The notes below the pieces were generated by a model. The model was given only the letters and a program-made list of their open reading frames with translations, had not been told where the DNA came from and did not search any database. The translations under genes were made by a program, and so were the position numbers. Shown in pieces: positions 1 to 7,378 of a stretch of DNA of 26,900 nt. Position 1 is the first letter of the stretch; every line of letters begins with the position of its first letter. This DNA is from Kiritimatiellia bacterium (GTDB lineage Bacteria; Verrucomicrobiota; Kiritimatiellia; RFP12; UBA1067): the NCBI GenBank assembly GCA_017628165.1, contig JAGBZQ010000040.1:1-26900 (forward strand). Reading direction: 5' to 3'.

Positions 1-257
1 CAGGCATAAAACGAATACTTCTCGTAATCCGCCGCGCTTCTGCCGTAAACTCGCTCGCAGACCGCTAGCTTTCTCCTCAAAATCTCAGCTAAAAAATTAC
101 CATCTCCGCAAGCTGGCTCTAAAAAGGTAGAATCTATTCGCTCGGTCTCGTCTTTCACGAGATCGAGCATCGCGTTCACCTCGCGCTCGGCGGTAAAAAC
201 TTCGCCGCGCTCACGAACGCGCTCCTTCGATTTTATCTGACTTTTCTCTTCTGCCAT
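1..257 (-). CDS. DNA methyltransferase, N-terminal part (runs off the window)
   Basis: The minus strand opens with an ATG at 257 and stays open to base 1, giving about 85 residues that start MAEEKSQIKSK. A stretch reading RERGEVFT is followed near residue 47 by LEPACGDGNFL. The latter fits S-adenosylmethionine-binding motif I of N6-adenine DNA methylases ((D/E)PxCGxGxFL). A Shine-Dalgarno-like AAGGA lies 7 nt before the ATG. The catalytic (N/D/S)PP(Y/F) motif would lie outside the window, so activity cannot be judged. The gene is probably part of a restriction-modification system or an orphan methylase. It sits directly after the attC-like foldback at 316-433, and a TATAAT box at 536-541 points towards it, so it could be an acquired cassette. 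The methyltransferase call is fairly sure; the type of system is unknown. Confidence 0.75.
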   Translation of the reverse strand, partial: MAEEKSQIKSKERVRERGEVFTAEREVNAMLDLVKDETERIDSTFLEPACGDGNFLAEILRRKLAVCERVYGRSAADYEKYSFYA

Positions 258-315
258 CGTGCTTTCCTTAAACTTGGCACACGACGGCAATAAAAAAGAG
301 CGGTCTTTCAGTTGC

Positions 316-433
316 ACCTAACTGAAGGCTGTAGGAGGCCCGAACCAGAATGCAACGAAAGACGCGCCCAGCTGGACGCATCTTCGCCTACATTACGTAC
401 TGGTTCGAAAACTTCCTACATTTTCAGTCAGAC
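316..433 (-). repeat. 118-nt imperfect inverted repeat, integron attC-like
   Basis: Bases 321-348 (ACTGAAGG...CCGAACCAG) pair with 402-429 (CTGGTTCG...TTTTCAGT), and a second weaker stem (about 349-366 with 376-394) lies inside. Most mismatches are wobbles or single bulges. The minus-strand end nearest the methyltransferase reads GTTAGGT, which fits the integron core GTTRRRY. The opposite end on the minus strand reads GTCTGAC, one base away from RYYYAAC. The length is within the usual attC range. No integrase is visible, so an isolated attC, a MITE-like element or a structured RNA remain possible. Confidence 0.4.
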
Positions 434-439
434 GTCGTG

Positions 440-453
440 TAGCGTTAACGCTA
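440..453. repeat. 14-bp perfect palindrome
   Basis: TAGCGTTAACGCTA is a perfect palindrome lying between the TATAAT box at 536-541 and the attC-like foldback. It could be an operator, for example for a restriction-modification controller protein, but no such gene is visible in the window. Confidence 0.35.
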
Positions 454-535
454 AATTAAATACATCCGGCGGCTATCATCTGCGTTTTCCGGACTATAAC
501 CCCGCGCCGCGTTTGACGCCTCGCGAGATGAGAGT

Positions 536-565
536 ATTATACCCTTTTTATCCCTAATAAGGCAA
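536..565 (-). promoter_or_regulatory. Putative sigma70-type promoter towards the methyltransferase
   Basis: On the minus strand TTGCCT (560-565) is followed after 18 nt by a perfect TATAAT (536-541). Transcription would run through the palindrome and the attC-like foldback into the methyltransferase at 257, giving a leader of roughly 270 nt. No gene is supported between the promoter and the methyltransferase. Confidence 0.4.
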
Positions 566-699
566 ATTGAAAAAGCAAAATATCGAGATATCCAGAATTG
601 ATAATGAAGAGCTAAAAACTAGGCGTTTAAGTCTCATTTATAGTCTCATCTTAGGATTTTTGGGATTTGCGTCAAGCGAATCGGCGAAGGACAACTCAT

Positions 700-735
700 G
701 GGGACAGACCCCTCGGCATTGCGGGGACTATCCCC
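700..735. repeat. GC-rich double hairpin (REP-like) downstream of the epimerase gene
   Basis: Two hairpin cores, GGGGACAGACCCC (700-712) and GGGGACTATCCCC (723-735), flank CTCGGCATTGC. The 11-mer CATTGCGGGGA at 717-727 recurs at 20194-20204, also as part of a hairpin and also downstream of a minus-strand gene. There is no clear T-tract, so this is not a standard intrinsic terminator. It resembles dispersed REP-type elements found at gene 3' ends. Confidence 0.5.
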
Positions 736-743
736 CTTCGGCA

Positions 744-1913
744 TCAAAGATCCTTAGTCAGCTCCCACGTCTTCACGAGCATTCGCGGAATATGGAACGG
801 CCCCTTAAAAATGTTGCCCTTTGCTGGCTGCGCAACAGTGCCATCGCGATGAAGATAGCCATACCATTCCGGATGCTTTTTATCCTTGAGATGCTTCCAT
901 GCCCATTCGGACGAGAGCTTGTGCCATTCATGATATTTCTTATCACCTGTAAGCTTATAAGCATACGCTGTGGCAATAACTGTTTCGCACTGAGGCCACC
1001 AGAACTTCATGTCCTGCTCGTAAGATTGCGCAGGAAGATTGCGGCAGTCCCTGAAGGAAATGATTCCGCCGTACTTCTTATCCCAACCCCACGCCCAAGA
1101 CCAGTCGAGTATCTTAAGCGCCGTTTTTAGAAGTTCGACATCCTCGCGATCAACAGCCACATCCATAAGGAACCAGCTCGTTTCAATGCAGTGACCAGGA
1201 TTAATGACGCGCCCGGAGAGTGTGTCGATAAACTCTCCGTTAGGACCTACTGTCTCCAAGAGCGCCTTAAATTCCGGATGGATGAAAAACTTCTCAAGAA
1301 GGTTGATAGATTCGGTAATCTGCTCATCAAAAACAGGATCGTTGGAAACCTGCTTAAGAACATTCGCAACATTTATGAGAATCATCGTAAGAGAATGCCC
1401 CTGGGCCTTAAGAGCCGCCGTGTACTTTGAAGGCATCCACTTTTCTCCACCTGCAACGAACTTACGGATTCGCTTAAAAAGCTCTACCGCTTTCTCGGCC
1501 CACGCCTTATCCCCACTTGCGAGAGCATACTCAGCATACGCAATCGCCGCGAAGCACTCTGAAAAGACATAACGCCGCTTTCTCAAACCAATGCCGTCTT
1601 CGGTAATTTCAAAGAAAGCACGACCGTCTTTATCAAAGCAATATTTCTCAAGAAATTCACAGCAACTCAGCGAAGCGGCAAGCCATTTTTTGTCTTTCTT
1701 GACATGATTGTAGGCATAAGCGCACATCCAGCCGAAGCGTCCTTGAAACCAGACGCTTTTCGTGGTGTCCATAAGTGAACCGTCACGGTTCAAGCATGTA
1801 TAAACTCCACCATGCTTCTTGTCAAGGCCGTGTTTAAGCCAAAAAGGCATTATATTCTCGATAAGCTCCTGCTTATAAAGTTTATTCCACTTCTGCCAAT
1901 ATGCGCTTTTCAT
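744..1913 (-). CDS. N-acylglucosamine 2-epimerase (AGE) family protein
   Basis: The 389-residue product matches the length and (alpha/alpha)6-barrel character of AGE-family enzymes, which interconvert N-acetylglucosamine and N-acetylmannosamine or related sugars. Family-like segments are visible: WFQGRFGWMCAYAYN near residue 55, the His-containing GHCIETSWFL near 240, and QDMKFWWPQCE near 300, which resembles the WWP segment of the family. There is no signal peptide, so it is cytoplasmic. An AAGGAG Shine-Dalgarno sits 7 nt before the ATG, and the stop is TGA. It follows the NanA-like gene, separated by 148 bp that contain the heptamer array. Together they suggest sialic acid breakdown via ManNAc, although cellobiose and mannose epimerases share this fold. 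The family call is firm; the exact substrate is inferred. Confidence 0.85.
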   Translation of the reverse strand: MKSAYWQKWNKLYKQELIENIMPFWLKHGLDKKHGGVYTCLNRDGSLMDTTKSVWFQGRFGWMCAYAYNHVKKDKKWLAASLSCCEFLEKYCFDKDGRAFFEITEDGIGLRKRRYVFSECFAAIAYAEYALASGDKAWAEKAVELFKRIRKFVAGGEKWMPSKYTAALKAQGHSLTMILINVANVLKQVSNDPVFDEQITESINLLEKFFIHPEFKALLETVGPNGEFIDTLSGRVINPGHCIETSWFLMDVAVDREDVELLKTALKILDWSWAWGWDKKYGGIISFRDCRNLPAQSYEQDMKFWWPQCETVIATAYAYKLTGDKKYHEWHKLSSEWAWKHLKDKKHPEWYGYLHRDGTVAQPAKGNIFKGPFHIPRMLVKTWELTKDL

Positions 1914-1980
1914 TTCAATCTCCTTGAGTTTAAGTGTTAATCCTTAGCCGCCATCACCCCAGCCTCCTACCCACTAATCC

Positions 1981-2064
1981 CTAACCACTAACGACTAACC
2001 GCTAACCGCTAACGACTAACCGCTAACCACTAACCGCTAACCACTAACCGCTAACCGCTAACTA
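1981..2064. repeat. Twelve tandem heptanucleotides, consensus CTAACCR
   Basis: Twelve uninterrupted 7-bp units of the form CTAACNR (CTAACCA, CTAACCG, CTAACGA, ending CTAACTA) fill 1981-2064. One looser copy (CTAATCC) lies just before. The last unit overlaps the nanA-like gene and supplies its TAG stop codon (2062-2064). The same heptamer family recurs at 26750-26819 in the 23S-5S spacer. The rest of the gap (1914-1980) holds only the epimerase ribosome binding site; I see no gene there. Confidence 0.95.
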
Positions 2065-2958
2065 CTTATACCCAATCTTCTTAAGGCGGCTTACGATACC
2101 GGATTTCTCTTCCTTCGTAAGAGCCTTCAAAGGAGCGCGCACAGTACCGAGATCCACTCCGTGAACGGCACACATCGCCTTGCCAGCCGCAACACCGCCG
2201 AACTCGACGAGAATGTCGACGATATCACAGACCTTCTTCATGAGTTTCTGCGAAGTCTTGATGTCGCCTTTCTTGACGGCGTCCCAAATCTTGTAGTAAA
2301 TACCGGCGGAATAGTTGTAGGTGGAGCCGATAGCAGACTCAGCTCCAAGCGCCACAGCACCTGCGAACCACTCGTCAATACCCCACGTGATATCATACTT
2401 GCCGCCGCACGCCTTAAGGCAACGCTGGTACATATAAAGATCGGGATAGTTGAACTTGATGCCAGCAAGATTCTCGATCTTTCCATCGGCAGCCTTAAGA
2501 AACGCCTCCATGTCAAACGTAACGCCGCTCATGGAAGTGTGATAATAATAAAACGGAATTTTCTTTGCAAACTTGAGTGCCTCGTTGATGTAGTCGATAA
2601 GCGCGGAAATCGAGCCGGGGCGGAAGAAGCACGGAGGTACGATTGAGGTGGCATCCATGCCGATCTCTTGAGCATAGCGGGCAAGCTCCTGCGTATCTGG
2701 AAGAGAAAGAGAGCCTACATGGGCAATAAGATATAGCTTGCCTTTAGCGGCCTTCGTCCATGCCTCAAAAACCTTCTTGCGCTCCTCGGTGGAACAGTGA
2801 ACACCCTCCCCGGTGGTGCCGCTCACATAAACGCCCGTAACATTCTGTTTGACAAGCATCTGGGCCTGCTTGGGAATGACATCATAGTTCACACTGCCAT
2901 CATCGTTGAATGCGGTGTGCGCGGCAGCAATAAGACCTTTAAGTTTTTTGATTTTCAT
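2062..2958 (-). CDS. nanA: N-acetylneuraminate lyase / dihydrodipicolinate synthase family protein
   Basis: This 298-residue class I aldolase of the NanA/DapA family probably cleaves N-acetylneuraminate to N-acetylmannosamine and pyruvate. The pyruvate-binding motif GTTGEG is at residues 47-52, the catalytic tyrosine lies in FYYYHTSMSG near 139, and the Schiff-base lysine is K168 in LAGIKF. I chose the ATG at 2958 (MKIKKLKG) because GAAAGG lies just upstream and the product then fits the family length; an upstream in-frame ATG at 2985 would overlap purN. It starts 19 nt after the purN stop and precedes the AGE-family epimerase, which favours a sialate lyase over lysine biosynthesis. Its TAG stop lies in the heptamer array. 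The family is sure; the substrate is inferred from context. Confidence 0.8.
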   Translation of the reverse strand: MKIKKLKGLIAAAHTAFNDDGSVNYDVIPKQAQMLVKQNVTGVYVSGTTGEGVHCSTEERKKVFEAWTKAAKGKLYLIAHVGSLSLPDTQELARYAQEIGMDATSIVPPCFFRPGSISALIDYINEALKFAKKIPFYYYHTSMSGVTFDMEAFLKAADGKIENLAGIKFNYPDLYMYQRCLKACGGKYDITWGIDEWFAGAVALGAESAIGSTYNYSAGIYYKIWDAVKKGDIKTSQKLMKKVCDIVDILVEFGGVAAGKAMCAVHGVDLGTVRAPLKALTKEEKSGIVSRLKKIGYK

Positions 2959-2977
2959 AATTGACCTTTCTTTTGCT

Positions 2978-3592
2978 TTAACCAATACGAACTCTACGAC
3001 CTTCTATGGAGTATTTGCCAGAAGCGATTATGCGAAGTGCTTCAGGATACGCTACATGCTCCTCAACCTGAATACGCGCATGAAGAGACTCGGGCGTATC
3101 ATCCTCAAGAACAGGTACCGTCTTCTGGACGATAATAGGCCCAGAGTCCGTCCCTGCATCCACAAAATGCACCGTAACGCCCGCCACCTTGCATCCGTAA
3201 TCAAGAGCCTGCTTCCAACTGTGAACCCCGGGGAACGCCGGAAGAATTGCGGGATGGATGTTGATCACGCGATTCGGGAACGCCGCAAGCAGCTTGGGCT
3301 TCACGATACGCATAAAACCTGCGAGAACGACGGTGTCCACGCCCGCTTCTTTAAGAAGCTCTATGCAGCGATCCTCCGCCGGCCCCTCAAGCTTCGTCTT
3401 CCACGGTGAGCAATCAAGATAAAGCCCCTTCAGTGAATGGCGCGCGGCGCGATCAAGTATCTTGGCGCCTTCGACATCCGCCATGACAAGGCGAATCTCA
3501 GCGTCAAGATTCCCCGCTTCTATCGCATCAACAATAGACTGCATGTTCGAGCCTGAGCCCGAACCCAATATTCCAAGTTTAAGTTTACCCAT
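2978..3592 (-). CDS. purN: Phosphoribosylglycinamide formyltransferase
   Basis: The 204-residue product is a typical PurN, which transfers a formyl group from 10-formyltetrahydrofolate to GAR in purine synthesis. The N-terminal nucleotide loop reads GILGSGSGSNMQ (residues 7-18). The catalytic triad is present: N111 and H113 in NIHPAILP, and D149 in DAGTDSGPII. The folate-site segment LAGFMRIVKPK is near 90. No Shine-Dalgarno precedes the ATG at 3592. Instead an extended -10 box lies 7 nt upstream, inside the 3' end of the rhamnosidase gene, so the mRNA is probably leaderless. It is followed by the NanA-like gene 19 nt downstream, a pairing with no obvious metabolic logic. Cytoplasmic; the call is firm. 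Confidence 0.95.
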   Translation of the reverse strand: MGKLKLGILGSGSGSNMQSIVDAIEAGNLDAEIRLVMADVEGAKILDRAARHSLKGLYLDCSPWKTKLEGPAEDRCIELLKEAGVDTVVLAGFMRIVKPKLLAAFPNRVINIHPAILPAFPGVHSWKQALDYGCKVAGVTVHFVDAGTDSGPIIVQKTVPVLEDDTPESLHARIQVEEHVAYPEALRIIASGKYSIEGRRVRIG

Positions 3593-3599
3593 ACGAAAT

Positions 3600-3608
3600 A
3601 TTATAGCA
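3600..3608 (-). promoter_or_regulatory. Extended -10 promoter of purN, leaderless arrangement
   Basis: On the minus strand TGCTATAAT ends 7 nt before the purN ATG at 3592. This spacing puts the expected transcription start at or within a base or two of the A of the ATG. The box overlaps the last codons and the stop codon of the rhamnosidase gene. No good -35 is seen, as is usual for extended -10 promoters. Confidence 0.55.
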
Positions 3609-5997
3609 CATTTTCGCCAATCTTAAGACTCCGCTCTTTTCCACCCCAGACAAACACACCGGGAACAGGAGTTATGACTTTCCCGGAAATCAGATCTCCA
3701 TCGGCTTTAAGCTCAACCTTGATCTTCTCTCCAGACGGATGCGGCCACTCGGCCACAACGCTCTTCAAAGGCCCCATCTGCGGCGCAACGCGCACACGCT
3801 CAAAGAACGGCGCGTCAGGCTGGATGCCAGCCACGTGCGCGCGGAGGAAGTATATCGGATGAGACCCCCAGGCATGGCAGTCGCTGCGGGCATTGCCGTT
3901 CGGCGGCTCCGGACTCTCAATGGTAGTGGTGCAGCCGATCTTGAGATAATCCTCCCAAAGCCTAAGACCCTTAAAGAAAAGATCAGGGCGCCCAAACTTG
4001 AAATACGTCTCAAAAAGATAATACTTGAAATAAACCGATGTGCGCGAAAGCCCTGCCTGGGTGATGAGCTTTTCAAAGCAGACCTTGGCCTTCTCTGGAT
4101 CAAGCGCATCCCCGAGCAGCATAAGAATCTGCGAATGCTCGGAAAAATGCATCTTTTCGGGATCATCCGCAAAAAGACCCTTCTTCTCATCCCAGAAAGT
4201 CCGGCGACACGATTCCGCGAGCTTCTCAGCACGGCCGTGCCAATGCGCGGCAAGCTCCTTATTGCCAAGATTTTCCTCGATCTTCGCCGCACGCCTTAAG
4301 GCGAGAAGCCAGTAGCCGTTCACCTGCGCGTTAAGCCTGCCCTCAAGCGCACCCGGAGGATTGCCGAAATGCCAGCCCTTGGCATCCACCCAATCGATAA
4401 ACGTCCACCCCGGCGTCTTCCCGAGAAGCCCGTCGGCGCGGGCGTAATACTCCACTCCGAAAAGAGCGTTCCTGTATCCCGGCATGCGCGCCATAAACCA
4501 TTCGCGGTTATTGTGAAGCATCATGTAATCGAAGTGCATGAGCAGAAAGCAAAGCGTATATGGAAGACCGTCCTGCAACCCCGTGGTCGGATGATTGAAC
4601 GGCACAAGCCCGTCGCTCAGGCGTCCGAGATCGTACAGCTCGATCGCCCTGCGCACAAGCGCATCGTCTGCGGTCATGGCCGAGATGACGTTGAGCTGGA
4701 GCCTCGTGTCGCCAGGATACATCTGCTGCTCGTAATACGGGCAATCGAAAAGCATTTCGTGTGCGCACATCTGCATAGTGCGGCGGCAAATGGTCTGGAC
4801 CGGATCAAGTGAAGGCATCTGCGGTGAAGAAAATTCGCTCTCGAGCTCAAGCGGATAGCGCGTCTCGTAAATACAGGCGTCCTTTATGGTGAGCGGTTCT
4901 GCGCCTGTTTTGATCACGATTTTGCACCAGCGCCCACAGCGGAACCACGAAGGCGAAAATACGGCCTTTTCTCGCCCGTCAGAAATGAATGTGTCGCCAA
5001 AGCCGCTGAAATACTTGCCCCGCCATTCGCTACGGTTGCGCTTCAGATGCGTATTTTCATGAAAGAGCGACTCCGCCCATTTCCATTCGATGCTCGCATC
5101 TTTGCCGCCACTTGCGATTATCTCCGGATATGCACAGCGATATTCCCCGAGATCGATAAGAAACGAAGCTGTCGTATTGGCGGGGAAAGTCCGCGGCAGC
5201 GAAAAATCGCCGTCGACGCATTTCCCGAGGGGAAGGCGGCGGTTCAGCTGATCCTTGAGCTGCGTCGGATACGCCTGCCATTCGCCTTTGCGAGTCCCGC
5301 AGTAGAACGCCTTGTTGGGAAGAACCTCCTTGATCACCTTGACGCCCTTCCACTCTTTGGGCGTTTTGTCATACACACCGGCGCCGACAAGCTTCATCTG
5401 CACCCCTACGCCCCACGCGCGTGCGGCACGGCCATTTTCGAATACGCCATCAACGATTCCCGCCCTCCATGGAGCGATGCCCGTGGTCAGCTGCGTATGA
5501 TACACCCCCTTGGCGGCAAGTGAAAACGCAAGACGGTTGGAAATCTGCGCATGAGGCGCATTCCCCTTGGTATGTTTCCAGACAACAGCCTCAAGACGAT
5601 GAATGCCCTTCTCAAGATTGATTCGATAGCTTTGGAACATCCAGTTGTCGAGCGTTCCTCGATGAGGACCGCGCGCCACGAATTTTCCGTCGCAAAGAAG
5701 ATAAAAACGCTCATCGGCAGAAACATCAAACTCGAGCGGAGTGGAAGAATCGGGAACGGTAAAATCCTTGCGGAACCTGACGACCCTCATAGTCTGCGGC
5801 ACATATTCATGGGAGAGATCCTCATGGGTAACCCATGCGGCCGCATCAAAGAGCGACAAATGCCTCTGCGAAGTCTCGCCGCGCGTGACGCGCTGCGAAC
5901 GGATTATGCGCTCCACGTCAAGCGCACTCTCTTCTGCCGCGAGAGTCTGCACTGAAAACAGCGCGAGCAAAACAAACACGAACTTACTTAATTTCAT
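3601..5997 (-). CDS. Exported alpha-L-rhamnosidase-like glycoside hydrolase (GH78 type)
   Basis: The 798-residue protein begins with a signal peptide (MKLSKFVFVLLALFSVQTLA, cleavage likely after AAEE), so it acts outside the cytoplasm. Residues about 60-330 look like the beta-sandwich region of GH78 enzymes. The catalytic (alpha/alpha)6 barrel follows, with the signature FDCPYYEQQMYPGDTRLQ near residue 405. It corresponds to the DCPxREQ...GD segment that carries acidic catalytic residues of GH78. The C-terminal part HAWGSHPIYFL...VAPQMG is also typical. The ATG overlaps the murE stop as ATGA, so translation is coupled to a cell-wall gene, which is odd for an exported hydrolase. Stop TAA. Rhamnose specificity is inferred from the family; activity on another sugar is possible. 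Confidence 0.8.
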   Translation of the reverse strand: MKLSKFVFVLLALFSVQTLAAEESALDVERIIRSQRVTRGETSQRHLSLFDAAAWVTHEDLSHEYVPQTMRVVRFRKDFTVPDSSTPLEFDVSADERFYLLCDGKFVARGPHRGTLDNWMFQSYRINLEKGIHRLEAVVWKHTKGNAPHAQISNRLAFSLAAKGVYHTQLTTGIAPWRAGIVDGVFENGRAARAWGVGVQMKLVGAGVYDKTPKEWKGVKVIKEVLPNKAFYCGTRKGEWQAYPTQLKDQLNRRLPLGKCVDGDFSLPRTFPANTTASFLIDLGEYRCAYPEIIASGGKDASIEWKWAESLFHENTHLKRNRSEWRGKYFSGFGDTFISDGREKAVFSPSWFRCGRWCKIVIKTGAEPLTIKDACIYETRYPLELESEFSSPQMPSLDPVQTICRRTMQMCAHEMLFDCPYYEQQMYPGDTRLQLNVISAMTADDALVRRAIELYDLGRLSDGLVPFNHPTTGLQDGLPYTLCFLLMHFDYMMLHNNREWFMARMPGYRNALFGVEYYARADGLLGKTPGWTFIDWVDAKGWHFGNPPGALEGRLNAQVNGYWLLALRRAAKIEENLGNKELAAHWHGRAEKLAESCRRTFWDEKKGLFADDPEKMHFSEHSQILMLLGDALDPEKAKVCFEKLITQAGLSRTSVYFKYYLFETYFKFGRPDLFFKGLRLWEDYLKIGCTTTIESPEPPNGNARSDCHAWGSHPIYFLRAHVAGIQPDAPFFERVRVAPQMGPLKSVVAEWPHPSGEKIKVELKADGDLISGKVITPVPGVFVWGGKERSLKIGENVL

Positions 5998-7127
5998 TTT
6001 TCCCCTCTTTTCATTGAATTAACATATCTGCGAACAATTTCGCGGTCGTCAAAAGGATATTTGACCCCCTTTATCTCCTGTGTCGTTTCATGCCCTTTAC
6101 CGCAGATCAAAACAACGTCGTCTTCGGCGGCATTTGAAAGCGCATAAGAGATAGCCTTGGCACGGTCCGGCTCAACCGTAATGCGGGAGGCATCGCTTAC
6201 AGCGCGGCGGACGCCCGCCATGATCTCCTCTATAATCTCAAGCGGCTCCTCGCTGCGCGGATTGTCGCTCGTCACAACAAGGCAATCCGCCTCCTTCGCG
6301 GCCGCCTCGCCCATAAGGGTACGCTTAGTCCTATCCCTGTCGCCGCCCGCTCCGAAAACAGCCCACAGTTTACCGCATGTAAACCCGCGTGCGGCGCCAA
6401 GTACCTTCTCGAGCCCATCCGGCGTATGCGCAAAATCCACAAACACACGAGCCTTGGACCGGGATGCCACCTCCTCCATTCTGCCCCAACGAGGTCTAAG
6501 CAATGGAATAATGCGCTGAATCTCCTCACGCGGAACTCCGGCCGCCTCCGCTAGGGCCGCCGCCACAAGAACGTTCGACTTGTTGTATTCGCCGGCAAGC
6601 TTGAGCCCGGAAAGGTCGTAACGCGGCGCCTTGACCGAAACCGGGATCACATTCAAAGGCAACGCTCCGGCCGCCTCAAGCATTTTATATCCATATCCTC
6701 CATCAAGACACACGACAAATGGAGGCATGTCACGACGGCCGTCATCGGGACGGGCCGCGCGCCCTTCAGCAAGACGCTCCGCGAAGAGAAACTTCGCTTG
6801 AAAGTAATCCTCCATCGTCTTGTGGTAATCCAGATGATCTTCGGATAGATTGGTAAACGCACCTCCTGCAAATACGGTATCGCCGGTGCGGCGCTGATGA
6901 ATCGCATGAGACGACACCTCCATCACGCAGTCTCTAACCCCAGACGCCTCCATTTCCGCAAAAATGTCTTTCAGAACAGGAAGCGGCGGCGTGGTATAGC
7001 CCGTCGAAAAAACGCGCCTCGTCGTATTGACCTCTACTGTCGTTATATAGGCCGCTTTAAGAAATTCAGCGAGAATCCATGTTACCGTTGTTTTTCCGTT
7101 AGTTCCAGTAATGCCCCAAATTCTCAT
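5994..7127 (-). CDS. murE: MurE-type UDP-MurNAc-tripeptide ligase lacking its N-terminal domain
   Basis: The 377-residue product contains the Mur ligase ATPase and C-terminal domains but starts at the P-loop: MRIWGITGTNGKTT. Known MurE proteins are about 480-500 residues and carry a further domain of about 90 residues that binds UDP-MurNAc. Family motifs present are MEVSSHA near 69, FTNLSEDHLDYH near 90, VDFAHTPDGLEKVL near 230, DNPRSEEP near 290 (DNPR is the meso-diaminopimelate signature) and GKGHETTQ near 345. The segment after the P-loop is shorter than usual. The ATG overlaps the stop of an 81-residue ORF (7124-7369) as ATGA, and that ORF may hold what is left of domain 1. The 3' end overlaps the rhamnosidase start in the same way. 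Role: adding meso-DAP to the peptidoglycan precursor, if functional. Confidence 0.85.
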   Translation of the reverse strand: MRIWGITGTNGKTTVTWILAEFLKAAYITTVEVNTTRRVFSTGYTTPPLPVLKDIFAEMEASGVRDCVMEVSSHAIHQRRTGDTVFAGGAFTNLSEDHLDYHKTMEDYFQAKFLFAERLAEGRAARPDDGRRDMPPFVVCLDGGYGYKMLEAAGALPLNVIPVSVKAPRYDLSGLKLAGEYNKSNVLVAAALAEAAGVPREEIQRIIPLLRPRWGRMEEVASRSKARVFVDFAHTPDGLEKVLGAARGFTCGKLWAVFGAGGDRDRTKRTLMGEAAAKEADCLVVTSDNPRSEEPLEIIEEIMAGVRRAVSDASRITVEPDRAKAISYALSNAAEDDVVLICGKGHETTQEIKGVKYPFDDREIVRRYVNSMKRGEK

Positions 7128-7369
7128 AAGCGCTCCTGAGAAATTCCAGAGCCGCCGACAATGCCATATACCCCAGAAAGATAGGAAGCATACGAAAGCT
7201 GAGGCGAGATCTGAAAATACGTTGTCCCCTCAATCTCCGTGACACTCTGAACAAGTCTCGCCGCGCCCGTATCACTGCCACATTCAAGAACATGGAGAGA
7301 TTCCTTATTTGGAGATCCTGTGTTTGAACCGACAACACAATAGCAGACGCTGGCGAAAAGTTCTATCAT
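7124..7369 (-). CDS. Small protein, possible split-off MurE N-terminal domain
   Basis: This 81-residue ORF fills the gap between the PFL-family gene (9 bp upstream) and murE (ATGA overlap), and no other ORF there fits the operon spacing as well. It has no signal peptide or membrane helix. Its C-terminal part, SYASYLSGVYG, resembles the end of MurE domain 1 (pattern AxxLSxxFYG, just before the ITGTNGKT loop). Taken with the 377-residue murE product, the combined length is 458, close to a full MurE. The ATG at 7369 has no clear Shine-Dalgarno. Alternatives are an unrelated small protein or a murE broken by a frameshift: a -1 shift at the overlap would join the two. The gene is likely real; the identity is tentative. 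Confidence 0.5.
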   Translation of the reverse strand: MIELFASVCYCVVGSNTGSPNKESLHVLECGSDTGAARLVQSVTEIEGTTYFQISPQLSYASYLSGVYGIVGGSGISQERL

Positions 7370-7378
7370 AAGGGAATA

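Noticed and set aside
316..541. attI site with Pc promoter of a complete integron
   Set aside because: attI sites are not large foldbacks, and no integrase gene lies on either side in the window.
312..557. 81-residue plus-strand ORF
   Set aside because: It runs through the attC-like foldback, so its sequence is explained by the inverted repeat. There is no ribosome site and its composition is not protein-like.
567..1130. 187-residue plus-strand ORF
   Set aside because: It lies antisense to the clearly coding AGE-family gene over most of its length, has no ribosome site and resembles no protein.
1981..2064. Heptamer array as a CRISPR or a telomere
   Set aside because: Units are contiguous without spacers, so it is not CRISPR. 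The location inside a gene-dense region, and a head-to-head version in the rRNA operon, do not fit a chromosome end.
7099..7338. Alternative 79-residue minus-strand ORF over the murE start
   Set aside because: It overlaps murE by 29 bp in another frame, has an arginine-rich non-protein-like composition and fits the operon spacing less well than 7124-7369.
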